64,000 nt of DNA from Nematostella vectensis (taxonomy: Eukaryota; Cnidaria; Anthozoa; Actiniaria; Edwardsiidae): positions 12,720,460 to 12,784,459 of the forward strand of contig NC_064047.1 of assembly GCF_932526225.1 (NCBI RefSeq). Direction: 5' to 3'. Numbering within the stretch: position 1 is the stretch's first letter; each line of letters opens with the position of its first letter. The notes below the pieces were generated by a model. That model ran no database searches and was not told the DNA's origin. It saw only the letters and a list, made by a program, of their open reading frames with translations. A program made the translations under genes and the position numbers. Below are positions 1 through 10,546 of this stretch, piece after piece.

Positions 1-696
1 TCCGAGATCAACGTCTCTGGCCATCCGTGGGTTGCGGCGAATCGTCTAACTGCTTGGACAAGCTGATAACGCTTCCGCTGATGTGTTCTCCACGATTTTC
101 AAGTGCACCGCTCGTACGGTCGCACAGGTGAAGATTGCTCCCCATGCCTTGATCGATTGCTTTCTTCCATACTTCAGTCTGAATGGCCCGAATAAGTCCA
201 CTCCTGTTACATTGAAAGGCGGTGAGACTAACTGCAATCTTTCTTTCGGAAGATCAGCCATCATTGTAGTGTGTGGCGGTTGCTTTTGTTCCCTACAAGT
301 CACGCATTTTCTTGTGATCTTATTTGCACGATTTCTCCCTCGTAGGATCCAGTACTTTGCACGCGATTCAGACAGGGTTCTTTCTCGCCCTGCGTGATTC
401 GTCATTTGATGCATCTCTCTCATGATCAGCGTCGAGATGTGATCCTTCGCTGGGAGGAGTACTGGATACACTTGGTCATACGGCAGGCTGGTCCTGGTCA
501 GGCGGCTCCCTACCCTCATTAAGCCATCCTCGTCTATGAATGGCGACAGATTCGGGTAGTCTTCTGTCTTCATGGCTCGCTGACTGAACCGCAGCCAATA
601 CTCTTCAGCGGCTTCGATTTCTGCAGGTGCTAGGTGACTAGTTTTCTTCTGCTCTGGGTTATTCACACTGGACTTGAGGTTGCTTACAAATCGCAT
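1..696 (-). pseudogene. BEL/Pao integrase segment, zinc-binding and start of catalytic core
   Basis: The open stretch 46-696 has the HHCC zinc-binding pattern: HQMTNHAG followed by CVTCREQK. It continues into the start of the integrase core with the family motif GVDLFGPF and a following RAVHLKIVE, where the first catalytic aspartate lies. The frame then breaks near 46 and the rest of the core lies beyond the window start. An in-frame stop at about 757-759 separates it from the upstream RNase H segment in the same frame. The role would be integration of element cDNA, but this copy cannot be functional as read. Confidence 0.85.
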
Positions 697-756
697 ACAA
701 TATGCGATAAGGCGACTCCATCTGGATTGGGATTGCGGATCTAGTAGTGGTTCCTC

Positions 757-1302
757 CTAGACGGCGGCGGCGATTGCACTTACTGGCGTCTCTTTTTTCT
801 TTTCCGGATCTTCTTCTTCTGGGGTTATGACTGCCTCACTAGGCCAATCAGCTCTCGGTTTCTTGAGGAAGGGTTGACCGCTCATCCATCCTCCTTTGCT
901 TAGCTCTTCAACAGTGATGCCTCTGCTTAGGTCGTCAGCTGGATTTTGATCCGTCGGTACATGTCTCCAGTGACCTTGTTCCCACTCGGACTCGATCTCG
1001 GCGATGCGAACACCTACGAAGGGCTTGAATGCAGAGGACCGGGATCTTAACCAGGACAGGACTATCGTGGAGTCCGACCACAAGACGACGCTCTCCGGCT
1101 TTGTCTTGAGCTCTGAGACGATGGTTTTCGCGAGTCTGGAGGCTACGAGAGCTGCCATCAGCTCTAGTCTAGGGACTGTTGATTGGCGCAGTGGTGCTAC
1201 TCTGGCTTTCGCTGCCACAATGCGGACCTCTGGGCCTTGCGGAGTCGGCCAGACAAGGTAGGCGACGGCGCCATATGCCTTACAGCTTGCGTCGGCGAAC
1301 AC
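757..1302 (-). pseudogene. BEL/Pao RNase H-like segment
   Basis: The frame begins with FADASCKAYGAVAY, a typical BEL RNase H start with its first catalytic aspartate. It continues through LWSDSTIVLSWL, with a second acidic residue, and NPADDLSRG, the conserved C-terminal motif. It joins the upstream A17 segment only by a frameshift near 1300 and ends at an in-frame stop just before the integrase segment. It would degrade the RNA strand during reverse transcription. Recognition is by motif only. Confidence 0.85.
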
Positions 1303-1727
1303 GGTCGCCTGCGTTATAGGGCTTGAGACATCTCGGGATTTGGACCTCCTTCAGGCTTTCGATCTCTTTCAGTAGTGAAAGCAACATGGCACTTGTTTCT
1401 TCTGGAAGGGGATCGTCCCAATCGAACTGTTCTGCCCTCCAAACCTCTTGCAGCGCTACTCTTGCTTTGATCGTGACGGCTGACGCGAGGCCTAGAGGGT
1501 CATACAGCCGGGAGATGCTCGAGAGTACGGATCTCTTCGTCAGTGCTTTCAACTTCAAATCCCTCGAGGCGAAGCTTATTGTGTCTCTCTGCCGGTTCTA
1601 TCCTACTCCGAGAGTCTTCGTGCCTTCTTCCCCATCGAGATTGACTGTTGGCGTCCCTGATGCGTGTCCGGCATTGTTTCCGGGTGGGGGTGGCTGGCTT
1701 TGCACTGCAGTATCTGACGAAATCCAC
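1280..1727 (-). pseudogene. BEL/Pao peptidase A17-type region
   Basis: The segment contains SRLYDPLGLASAVTIKARV followed by the tryptophan-rich WDDPLPEE, matching the block between RT and RNase H in BEL/Pao pol that domain databases call peptidase A17. Two overlapping frames (1280-1558 and 1500-1727) cover it, showing a frameshift. Downstream it runs into the RNase H segment in another frame. Confidence 0.8.
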
Positions 1728-2163
1728 TGCTTTATCTTGAAACTTCCTGTCGACAGAACGCTGTCAGTCTCTTTGATGGTCTTCGGGGCTTCCTCTGCGG
1801 TTGAACATGAGAATATCAAATCGTCCATCTTTTGAGCAGGGTAGCTGCTAGCGGGCTCTCTTCACTGTTTTCATCGGCCATCCTTAACAGCACATAGCTG
1901 GCCATATCTGGGGATGGTTTTTCGCCGAAGGTCACTCTCTGAAGGGCGTAGAAAGCTGGCGGTCTTGAAGTGTCTAGGTCTCTCCAGAGGAAGCGATGGA
2001 CTTGCTTATCATCCTCCGGAAGGCAGATCTGAAGAAACATCTTTGAAATGTCCCCGACACAAGCAACCTGGTCTTCTCGGAAGCGCAATAGAACGCCGAG
2101 CAGATCACCGATTAGCCCTGGGCCTTTGTACAGGGACGAGCTGAGAGACACACCCTGGTACAC
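1598..2163 (-). pseudogene. BEL/Pao reverse transcriptase core
   Basis: Frame 1816-2163 shows GPGLIGDLLGVLLRFRED, then DISKMFLQI with a catalytic aspartate, then FLWRDLD and a FGEKPSPDMA motif that substitutes for the usual FG.tsSP. Frame 1598-1828 supplies the continuing MDDLIFSC, the YMDD-box region. The two are joined by a frameshift. Together they cover most of the palm, but no single frame does. Confidence 0.88.
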
Positions 2164-2186
2164 ACTAGCGGGATCGAATACTATTC

Positions 2187-2486
2187 TTAAGGGGGTGCTG
2201 TCTTGCTGTCCGGTCGATATATGCCGAAATTTGGGAGATAGTAGACTGGCTTGACGGGCCTCTCAAGTTCCTCTTGGGTAAGCTCTCTCGCCCAACCGTT
2301 TTCTTGGTATTGGACGATTACCTTTTGATACATGTCTGCCTTGTCTTGGTTTTTAAGCAGACCTGTCTCTAGTGACCTTAACATCTGTTCTGCGAGTGGA
2401 CGGTTGTCGGGGAGAAGGGTTTTATCTTGTTTCCACGGTAACCCAACAATGTAACGGTTGTCTTCTTTTCTACAGGAACTCTCCAT
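2187..2486 (-). pseudogene. BEL/Pao linker between protease and RT
   Basis: It contains the conserved pre-RT block: RYIVGLPWK, then DNRPLAEQMLRSLE, then the YYLPNFGIYRPDSKT motif where the first RT strand begins. This order is diagnostic for BEL/Pao. It is interrupted from the protease side by a hairpin-rich stretch at about 2500-2660. Confidence 0.82.
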
Positions 2487-2570
2487 TAGCTTAAGAGCTT
2501 GCTTGTCCTAAAACGACATCGGCTGCTTCGGGCATGCGCAGTCATTTGCTTGTACCCCGAGTGTCTCAAA

Positions 2571-2624
2571 CTTGTAGAACTACAAGTTGGTAGTTCGTAC
2601 AGCCAGGTTGACTGGCTGTACGAA
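2571..2624. repeat. Two short perfect hairpins inside the BEL fragment
   Basis: At 2571-2586 a 7-bp stem (CTTGTAG/CTACAAG) closes a 2-nt loop. At 2594-2624 a perfect 13-bp stem (TTCGTACAGCCAG and its complement) closes a 5-nt GTTGA loop. They lie between the protease and RT coding blocks, where no protein homology is recognisable. They could be remnants of a small insertion or an RNA structure. Confidence 0.7.
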
Positions 2625-2660
2625 GCTGACGGAGCAGATCTGGGACTCTCTTCGCTTATT

Positions 2661-2890
2661 CTATGAACCAATGACATACCATCCGAGCTTCGTCTTCTTG
2701 GCTACTGGTTGGAACGGTGTTCCTTGGCGTGTTTCTTCCTCTGCGTGGATATGGCTGTAGTGGACACCTAAGATGAGATCAACTGGACCGGCTCTGTGCG
2801 TGAAATCGATGCCACGAAGGTGATTGAATGAGCTTAGCCATGTGCGATCTATGGGAGGAACATCGAGCACTGTATAACTGATCTCGTGGG
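2661..2890 (-). pseudogene. BEL/Pao aspartic protease region, C-terminal part
   Basis: The frame shows LDVPPIDRTWL, then VDLILGVHYSHIH (the VDLLIG-type second half of a retropepsin-like fold) and TKLGWYVIG, the standard end of the DUF1758 protease block in BEL elements. Coding resemblance continues to about 2900 and stops at the unit A border, so the catalytic DTG half is missing. Confidence 0.8.
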
Positions 2891-2905
2891 CTTCAAACTG
2901 CTGAA

Positions 2906-4285
2906 ACTACCTAAATGGCGGAAAGCCCCAGTCCTAAGTATTCAAATACTTTTTAAAAACTTTTTTGTTAGCAAGTATTCTAGTATGTTTCACATTCATG
3001 GTGTATAAGCTTATCAGCGAGAAATCCGTCGATTCTATTAGACTTATTCGGGTTAAAAAGTGTCAAACAAGTTCGTTAATATTGCTAACTATATTCCAGG
3101 AAACAACTGGTCACCTCAGCTCCTACGGTTACTCAGTTACTCAGATACTTCCTTCGGCCGGCAAAACACGCCGAGCATTTCCCTGTCCCTGTATAGGTGC
3201 TCGTGCGTGGAACAATAAACTGGGAAATACTGATAGGTCAAGGGGAACAAAAAGGCGGAAATAACCAAAATGACGGAAACCGAAAAAACATGTTTTCGGC
3301 AAGGGCTTTTTTATTTTTATTTACATTGAAACTTGCATACACCAGCAAGAAATACGTAAATCCTTATAGAGGCTTTTTCGTGTGAAAAAGTCATTTAGAT
3401 TTTAAATTTTTAAATGTTGCTTTAATTTATCCCAGGGCCACCTACTTCTACATAGCAGGTTCTTAGCCCAAAAACATTATGTGTGACAGAGGCCAGAATG
3501 TATGCGTAGGAGATGAATCCTAGGTTTGAAGACTTCGGCGCGAATAATTAATCAGCGGTAAGAACCTTTGGGAGCGGCTGCAAAGACCGCCGGGTCCCCA
3601 AATCGTCGTACGACCAGGCTGAGAAAATCGACCAGAAGAAAGTTACGCCTGAAAGTTTACTGAAACAATTGGATAATTTCTAAAATCAGAAGTTGACGAA
3701 ATCGGAAGAGCACCAGGTAAAATAAAGTTCTCGTTGAAACAGTGGCAATAGATCTAGGGGGAAAGTTTTTATATGCAAAAATAGCATAATTAAGCTACAT
3801 TTTCATCTTGTTTGCATGTTCTCTTCCTTGCTAGAATAGGCCTCTAATTTTTGCTAGTTTTAGATAATGGAGTGTTGGGAGTTCCTGGGATGCGACTTAG
3901 GATACTTAAAAATTCCTTGCCTCGGGGGATAGAAATTCAAGTCTTTTGGAAAGATGAAACCTAGTGGCGATGCCATACTTTTGATCGGTATAAGTTGGTG
4001 TGTCATATTTAATTGACAATTGCTGGCTGTAACAGATGACTCCAAAATGACTGTCTCTATTCCAGTTGAGTTTAGAAAATATAAGTATAAGTATGTATCA
4101 TTATTCTACAGACCTACAGATTACTGTGTCTAGCACTCCAAGCAAAAAATTGGACTATGACTAATAGTGCAAATGCAATAAAAGGTATAGCTCCATTGTT
4201 ATCAGGACATGGCCATGACTAATGTAAGCCCAAAAACCTGTAGCAGTGGTCAGTGGGGTTAAACATAGAAAGTCTATTAGAGACA
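2906..4285. other. Left end of unit A, no gene recognised
   Basis: AT-rich non-coding sequence. Short frames at 2965-3264 and 3197-3385 also occur in units B and C, but nothing in them resembles a known domain. The 3391-3866 part is present in A and C and absent from B. The first 350 bases include a copy of the degenerate repeat family seen at 32310-33250. Confidence 0.6.
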
Positions 4286-4286
4286 T

Positions 4287-4835
4287 TAGATAGAATTATT
4301 AGCTGAGAACATTTACTCAATACTGTATAACCTCATGGTAAATATAAAGGAAATATCTTATCCCTGTCAAATGTTTAATTTTCTTATAAATGTTACCTTG
4401 TGTCATTATTATCATTTCCATTTGAGACTATAAAAAGCAGTCTGCGCAGCAGTCGAGTAGGCCGAAGGCCTACGAGACGGAACCAGTGGGCGATGCCGTA
4501 CTTGCCAAAACGAAGCCTTTTGATTGGTAACGAAGCCTTTTGATTGGGCATGCTGTAGTAAATTAAAATTATAATTAGCTACGAGCATTAACTCAATACT
4601 GTAAAATGCTCATGGTAAATAAAAAGTTTATATATGAGGAATAACTGTCCCTTGAAATGTCCAATTTTCTTACAAATGTTACATTGTGTCATTATTATTA
4701 TTTCAATAATAAGAAAATAAAAAGCAGTCTGCGCAGCAGTCGAGTAGGCCGAAGGCCTACGAGACGGAAGCAGTGGGCGATGCCGTACTTGCCAAAACGA
4801 AGCATTTTGATTGGTATCATTGGGCATCCATTTGC
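4287..4835. repeat. Degenerate tandem pair, about 285 bp each
   Basis: Two diverged copies (about 4287-4550 and 4575-4830) share, in order, a CTCATGGTAAAT block, an AATTTTCTTA...AATGTTAC block, a TGTGTCATTATTAT block and an AAAAAGCAGTCTGCGCAGCA block with the palindromic GTAGGCCGAAGGCCTAC. The short internal palindrome and an AT-rich leader suggest a MITE or SINE-like origin; no RNA polymerase III boxes were identified. Confidence 0.7.
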
Positions 4836-4854
4836 CACAAAGCCCTATGCCTTG

Positions 4855-5385
4855 GTCATGGTACTTGCAGTGCTATGTGTCTGCTATATGTATGGTGGAC
4901 CACCCCTCCCCCTTGCTTTTTGCCATATCCACCATTTCCACCATATCCACCATTTGCCACATAGCCCTATGCCTTGGCCATGGTACTTGCAGTGTTGACT
5001 GTCTGCTATGTATGATGGACCACCCCTCCCCCTTACTTTTCACCAAATCCACCATATCCACCATTTGCCACATAGCCCTATTCCTTGGCCATGGTACTTG
5101 CAGTGTTGACTGTCTGCTATATGTATGGTGGACCACCCCTCCACCTAGCTTTTCACCATATCCACCATATCCACCATTTGCCACATAGCTCTATGATTTG
5201 GTCATGGTACTTGCATGCAGTGTTGATTGTCTGTTTTATGTATGGTGGACCACCTCTCCCCCTTACTTTTCACCATATCCACTATGCCCATCATATCCAC
5301 CATTTGGCACATACTCCTATCCCTTGGCCATGCTACTTGCAGTGTTGACTGTCTGCTATATGTATGGTGGACCAGCCTTACCATA
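4855..5385. repeat. Minisatellite, about 110-bp period
   Basis: Five imperfect units each contain GGTACTTGCAGTG, a TCTGCTATATGTATGGTGGA block, CCACCCCTCCCCCTT and several CCATATCCAC repeats. Unit B has a single corresponding block near 34380-34450, so the array is length-variable. The open frames on both strands are by-products of the repeat. Confidence 0.85.
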
Positions 5386-5511
5386 TCCACGATTGTATTA
5401 GCCCCATTCCTAAAGCCTTGGTTCTTCTAATTCTGAATAGACAGTATATATGCTAAGTATGGGTCTATAGGACCATCCCTCCCCTTAAGTCCTATGCTAC
5501 AGTGTTATATT

Positions 5512-5591
5512 ACCATTTGGCCATTTGCCACTAGTGCTTGACAAATGGCCATTTCGAAATGGCCAATGGCCAATGTGAGACAGTGTTGGAC
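5512..5591. repeat. Short repeat found inverted at the other end of the unit
   Basis: This roughly 80-bp stretch, rich in TGGCCATTT, reappears inverted at 32020-32100. Weaker inverted similarity extends left to about 5465 (TATAGGACCATCCCTCCCC), matching its complement near 32130-32145. The same arrangement occurs in unit B (34581-34662 and 61599-61679). Function unknown. Confidence 0.75.
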
Positions 5592-5697
5592 AACCCTCTA
5601 CAGAAGTTAGTTTTCACTCAGATAACTTTAATAGATAAAGCAATTTAGTTAAATACCTTTAGTTCATTCTTTTATATTCAGATCATGTCAAGATTAG

Positions 5698-6011
5698 GGG
5701 GGTGAATAGGGGTATGTAAATCCGCCGATCCGCTACATTTTTGGAGCAAATCCGTGGATCCGCATAATTTGTTTAGATCCGCATGGTTTCACAAAACAAT
5801 AGCATCGATTGAAATTTATTTAAAATCCGAAATTCGACCGTCGAAGCAGTCAAAATCCGAAATCCGCGCCCGAATTGTGAACAGATCCTTGATCTGCCGT
5901 ACTCCCCAAATCCGCCAATCCGCTAGAATAATAATAAAAATCCGTAATCCGTGAGCATTTCGGGGCCGAATCCGCCAATCCGCGAACCGATTCACCCCCC
6001 CCCCCCCCCCC
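5698..6011. mobile_element. MITE with G/C-run termini
   Basis: The element starts GGGGGGTGAAT and ends in the inverted ATTCACCCCCC followed by a long poly-C run. It is flanked by the direct repeat GATTAG(G) at 5692-5697 and 6012-6018, a plausible target-site duplication. The interior is made of repeated ATCCGC/AATCCG words. The unit B counterpart differs mainly in poly-C length. No ORF that could be a transposase. Confidence 0.75.
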
Positions 6012-6403
6012 GATTAGGTATTGAAGCTGTCTTTAACTGAATAAAGTAGTCAGCTTGTTTCTATGTCCCTCTTTATACGCTACGGGTCTACACGTGTTGC
6101 AAATGAATAAACACAACGAAATGTGGCGTAATTAATCCAAGTGAGCACGACTTTCCACAATAACTTGATAGAAAGTAAAGCTATGGAAAATTTGCAGCAA
6201 TGAAATCGCCAATTAGGCCTTGATTCTGCACAAATACATAAATCGTATATGTGAAATTCTGAATTCCGATGCAATGATTTGCGATGACGTCACAGAATTG
6301 TATACTTCGCGTCAGGAAAAGGCTTCGGTAAGATCATAGTGATCATCAATGCAGATTTCTCGGGACGACGAAAAAAATAGTTGCATTTTATGACTGGGCT
6401 ACC

Positions 6404-6488
6404 ATACCCTGGTTCCAGAGCCTGGAACGTCTCTCTGTCTAGTGGCCAGCCACTAAATAGAGACGTTCGAGGTTTTGGAACCAGGGTA
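6404..6488. mobile_element. Foldback MITE, 85 bp, with 8-bp target duplication
   Basis: Nearly the whole element is an imperfect hairpin: TACCCTGGTTCCA at the left is the inverse of TGGAACCAGGGTA at the right, with arms of about 40 bp. It is flanked by perfect 8-bp direct repeats GGGCTACC (6396-6403 and 6489-6496). The 8-bp duplication suggests mobilisation by a hAT transposase. Confidence 0.82.
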
Positions 6489-6496
6489 GGGCTACC

Positions 6497-8895
6497 ACAG
6501 GTATCCCAGTAAAAAAGTTGTTGTGTGTTCGTGATGGGTGGGGGGGGTTTAGACATGACAAAAAAAGGTTTGTCCTTGTTGAATTCGTTTGTCCTTAGAA
6601 ATTCTTCACTAACGCAGGTGGGAAGCCTGTGCTGTGACAACGCTAAGTTTGATTGAATGTTCCTCCCGAAGCATTGTTTGTACAACTTCGTCAACGGCTA
6701 CTGAGCTCAATAATCGAATCTAGGAGGAAAAGAATAATATTGCACATTATCTGAGGCGAGAGAATTCTTTGCGATCAGAGACACCGCTGTTTGCTTCTGT
6801 TTTGTTTGGTTCCGTATGTGACTGCTGAGCTCGCCTTGCGTGACAGGGGGCGGTCTGAGTGACTGCGTGGGAGACTAGGGTCTAGACTCCTTTGAGTCTT
6901 TCCCGAAGGGTTGATCAGACGCTTCCATTGTAAATTGAGATTCGTCTGAGAAGATTTCGACTAGAAACAGGTATTTATATCGCCTATTTCCACCCTATTT
7001 TGGCTATATTACCTATTTTATTATTGTATGGGGTCTAAAAGTGGATCGATTCATTTGTCTTCAGCTGATAACTCTTGAGAGGTGAAATGAATCACTTTCG
7101 ATTCGATTCCACTAAAATTCCGAAAGACTCGAAAAGTTTCCGAGTAAAAAAATCTATATTAAATGTACCTTTTGTTCCAAACGTTGTGTTTAGTATATTG
7201 GCAGTCTATATTTGAATTATTATGTGTTGTCTTATTCGTTGTTGTTGTTACAATGCTGTACATCAAAGGTCGGTACAGCTAGATATGCTCACTCTAGCTG
7301 AATCGTTAACCTTATAACACTTTATTTTCGCGTCAATTTAAACAGCCTCTGTCAGGTGCCATTTTATCATCCTAGCAAAGTACCAAAGTTTGAAGAAGCA
7401 TCCATTTCCATCGGCTGATTTGGAGAAGCCTATATGTGATATTTTCGATTTTTAAAAAAATTAAAAATTCGCGAAAGTAAAGCATAGCTGTCAACTCTCC
7501 CGCATTAGGCGGATGTCACAAGATTTTGAACCTAATAACATTAATTTTTGTGTGAATGTTCATACATTCTGCATCCACTGTATTCACTCGCATTGGTGTT
7601 GGTTTTTTTCACATATTTACTGTATCTCACCCGATTTTACAAGATTTCTGTGCAAGTTTGATTGACAGCTATGATAAAGTGATATGGCCTTTGGGTGAAA
7701 TATTTGTCGTTTTATAAGCTTTTTGCAAACACCTTGACTTTGACAATTCTGAACTGTATTTACAGGTTTTTGTGGAACTAAATTTAGCCCACCCATGTCT
7801 TTGTTACAGTTTTGATGAATGAAGCACATTCTAAATCACTTGCTTTACTTGAGTTTATTGTCTCAAAATGGCAAGATTGCAAAAATAAAGTGACTTTTTA
7901 TGAAAATAGCGAAAATAAAGTGTCGCCCAATAACAACATTTTAAAATCGTGAAATTTTGACGTCGCAAATAGGTGTAATAAGGGTTTAGTTTCAATTAAA
8001 GATTGTTTATTTTCGTTGTTCTCTGGTGGACAGGTACAGTGATTTCTGATTTTTTTAAATTGTTATTTTTTTGGGTTTGCCACTCAAAAAAGTCACATGA
8101 TCTTTTAGCACAAGTCGCCTATTCACGAAACAGTGAGAAATGAAACAAGAAAGCTATGAAAATAGTTGAGTTTGCTTGATGGTGGATGGATGGGGTGCTA
8201 AATTAAAGTAGTGTTACAGATTCTCTAGCCTTCAAAAGTGTAACTCCCATATTGGTCACTGGGAAGGGGTAAATTGGCCAAATTGCCATTGACTTATCTT
8301 CAAACTTCTAGCTGTTTTACTGCTCATCCAATAGCTAAGTCCAAGTATCTGTTGTTTGGAGTCGTTCATGAGTTTTAGGAAGCAACTGAAGGTAAAGTGA
8401 TCACAATTAAAATTTGGCAATGTAACAATAATCTCATTGATAAGCTGGGTTATTTTTCATAGTAAGTAAATAAGTAAATATATATACTGTATGCATATTC
8501 ATATTTGTGTTGTCATTTTCCCTTTCCAATTTGTTTGATCATGCAAAACTTCCAAACATAACGCCGGAATTTATAACAAAATAAACAAATATGTAACACA
8601 GTTTATTCAGCAGACACAAGATTAATCCCTAATTTCTTGAATTATTGTGCATGTTTAGGTATTGCAAACTCCACATGAGAAATGCAAATTTTAAAGTGTT
8701 TGTAATGCAGATATTTCTGCATTATTTTTGAGAATTAAAAGGAAATGACCAGAAGGGGCGTGGCTGTGCCCCCAATATTTTCTCAATGTTTCTGTATCGT
8801 GCCCCCCCCCCCCCCCCAATCTTAGGTGGCCTGCTATGCCTCTCGTAGAAAAGGAATAATAAATTTGCTTATGCTTTACTTGTTGTTTTTTAGAA
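6497..8895. other. Upstream flank of gene copy A, no gene recognised
   Basis: AT-rich sequence conserved nearly base for base in unit B (35559-37969). No frame with recognisable protein similarity. The RING start codon at 8896 is preceded by a TTTTTTAG acceptor-like site, so at least one 5' untranslated exon and the promoter should lie in this interval or further upstream; I could not locate them. A poly-C run sits near 8802-8818 in A and is interrupted and shorter in B. Confidence 0.5.
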
Positions 8896-9078
8896 ATGAC
8901 ATCCGCCAGCAGGCGCCTCGAGGATGAGGTGACGTGCTCTATATGTATAGAGCACTTCAACGATCCTAGAGTGCTCCCTTGCTTCCACTCATTTTGTCTG
9001 CACTGCCTGGAAGAGCTGGCAGTGCACTCTGAAGGGAGAGGAAAACTTGTGTGCCCCCTCTGTAAGGCGGAATTCCAG
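8896..9078 (+). CDS. Copy A exon 1: RING finger
   Basis: 61 codons with a C3HC4 RING: Cys14, Cys17, Cys29, His31, Cys34, Cys37, Cys53, Cys56. RING fingers of this kind recruit E2 enzymes for ubiquitin transfer. The ATG follows an acceptor-like TTTTTTAG, so it probably sits near the 5' end of an internal exon. The donor is AG|GTAATC at 9079, phase 0. Copy B differs by one residue: Leu35 here, Arg35 in B. Confidence 0.85.
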
Positions 9079-9267
9079 GTAATCTGTCATACAGAAATTC
9101 ATCCATTACTTAATGAACCCTGGCACAACTGTGTGACAAATGTTTTGCTGTAACAAAGAAATGGATTCAAACGACAAGTGCATTTCGAAAGAGAAAAGCG
9201 AAATTGAATTCTTCTCACAAGAAATTACTTTATGAGTATTGAATTATTAAAAGATAAGGATCCCAAA

Positions 9268-9500
9268 GCTAATGTTGTATTTTGCATGTTTCCTTCATAG
9301 TTACTGTAAATATATGGGCGTTACAAAAAAAATTGGGACAAAAAACTATAATAAAATACCTTCAAACTTTTCTTACCTGTTTTTGGACTTGTCATTCACA
9401 TCCCTGTGAAGTTTCAATTCATTTGGGGCAATATTGAGCAATTGTAGTTCAACTATATTTACAGTAACTATGAATAAAACACGTAAAATACAACATTAGC
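9268..9500. mobile_element. MITE in intron 1 (copy A)
   Basis: Inverted repeats of about 46 bp, beginning GCTAATGTTGTATTTT on the left and ending in its near-complement on the right, enclose about 140 bp. The same element sits in intron 1 of copy B, so it predates the duplication. Confidence 0.8.
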
Positions 9501-9575
9501 TCGGGGAACGTATGCCCTCCCCTGAATTCATATGCAAACTTTATTATAACTCTATTTTACTGATTATTGTTCTAG

Positions 9576-10473
9576 ATTTCCCCAGCAGATGTTCCGAGTT
9601 TGAAGGTGAATTTCATGATCAACAGTATTATCTCTGTTCTTCCTTTGTTGACATCTGAAGACTCCAAGAAGAAACCAGCTTGTGAATCGTGTGATAGTGG
9701 TGAGCCTGCCCAAGGGAGATGTAACGAGTGCGATCACTTTGTCTGTGAGCAGTGCATCTCGGCTCATAAGAGATTTCAACCAGTGCAACATCACACTATC
9801 CTCAGTTTTGATGAGATCAAAAGCGGAAAGTTACTTGCAATGAGCAAGGCTTCCTTCTGCACCAAACACAAGGGTAAAAAGCTGAAACTGTTTTGCGAAT
9901 CTTGTAAGGAAGTGATTTGCCGAGATTGCACCGTCGTTGATCATAAAAATCATGATTACCTTTTCACAAGTGATGTTATCGCTAGAGAGAAAGAAGAAAT
10001 ATTGGGAAGAGCAAAAAAAGTTGCATCAAAACTCACCGATATTGAACAGGCGATGGCATTGGTAGAAGAGGCTCAACATCATCTCGAGGAAAATAAACGT
10101 GCGACCAGAAGGGATCTGGATGCGTTCATTGATAAGCAGATAGGTACTCTTGAGAAGATGCGATCTGATCTTAAAGGGGGGATTGAGTCAGCTTGTCAAA
10201 AGCATGATAAGCAGCTGACTGCTCAGAGAGAGACTCTATCCATGAGACTTGCAAGCGCTCGTAGCAGTTTGGAGTTTGCTGAGAGAATGTGCAGAGATGC
10301 AAATGATGTGGATGTCTTGTCCATCAGGAATGAAGTGCTATCCCAGCTATCGAGTCTTGCAGAGAAACCCGTGGATCAGCCTTGTACGGAGGTTGGAGTT
10401 CGTCTTGTAGTGGATGAGGAGTATTGGGATTCTTTGTCAAAGAAGATTTCTGTTGGTGAATCTGAGCAAACAG
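9576..10473 (+). CDS. Copy A exon 2: B-boxes and coiled coil
   Basis: The exon follows TTGTTCTAG and ends at CAG|GTACTA in phase 1. It opens with the TRIM linker pattern [11 protein letters not shown]-box 1 begins [14 protein letters not shown] and continues CDHFVCEQC...H; B-box 2 runs from FCTKHKG to [12 protein letters not shown]. About 130 residues of heptad-like, Glu/Lys-rich sequence follow, predicted coiled coil for dimerisation. No stops. One codon (ACA) longer than copy B at the 3' end. Confidence 0.88.
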
Positions 10474-10496
10474 GTACTAATTCTCTAATACTGTCA

Positions 10497-10546
10497 TGTA
10501 GGTCGGTCGGTCGGTCGGCCGGCAGGCAGGCAGGCAGGTAGGTACC
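10497..10546 (+). repeat. Tetranucleotide microsatellite, short allele
   Basis: GGTC and GGCA repeats directly after the exon 2 donor, at the point where the LINE fragment begins. Unit B has a run about four times longer at the same place. Confidence 0.9.

Larger units (their letters stand above)
1..2905 (-). mobile_element. BEL/Pao LTR retrotransposon, decayed pol fragment (element 1)
   Basis: Read on the minus strand, the segment carries the BEL/Pao pol domains in family order: end of the aspartic protease (about 2661-2890), linker and N-terminal RT (2187-2486), RT core (1598-2163), peptidase A17-type region (1280-1558), RNase H-like region (757-1302) and integrase (1-696). The domains sit in different frames or are separated by stops, so it is inactive. 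It is cut at both ends: the integrase runs off the window start, and protease coding stops abruptly at the unit A boundary near 2905. No gag or LTR is seen here. It is a different family from the BEL element at 56931-61236. An alternative LTR superfamily is unlikely because the A17 block is typical of BEL/Pao. Confidence 0.9.

Noticed and set aside
83-397. Plus-strand frame at the window start
   Set aside because: Antisense to the BEL integrase segment, which has clear motifs on the minus strand.
4657-5430. Overlapping frames on both strands rich in His, Pro and Cys
   Set aside because: Products of the 110-bp minisatellite; unit B lacks the array and the frames.
6290-6694. 134-codon minus frame conserved at 35352-35762
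   Set aside because: It runs through a foldback MITE and a G-run that differs in length between units without frame preservation, so it is not under coding constraint.
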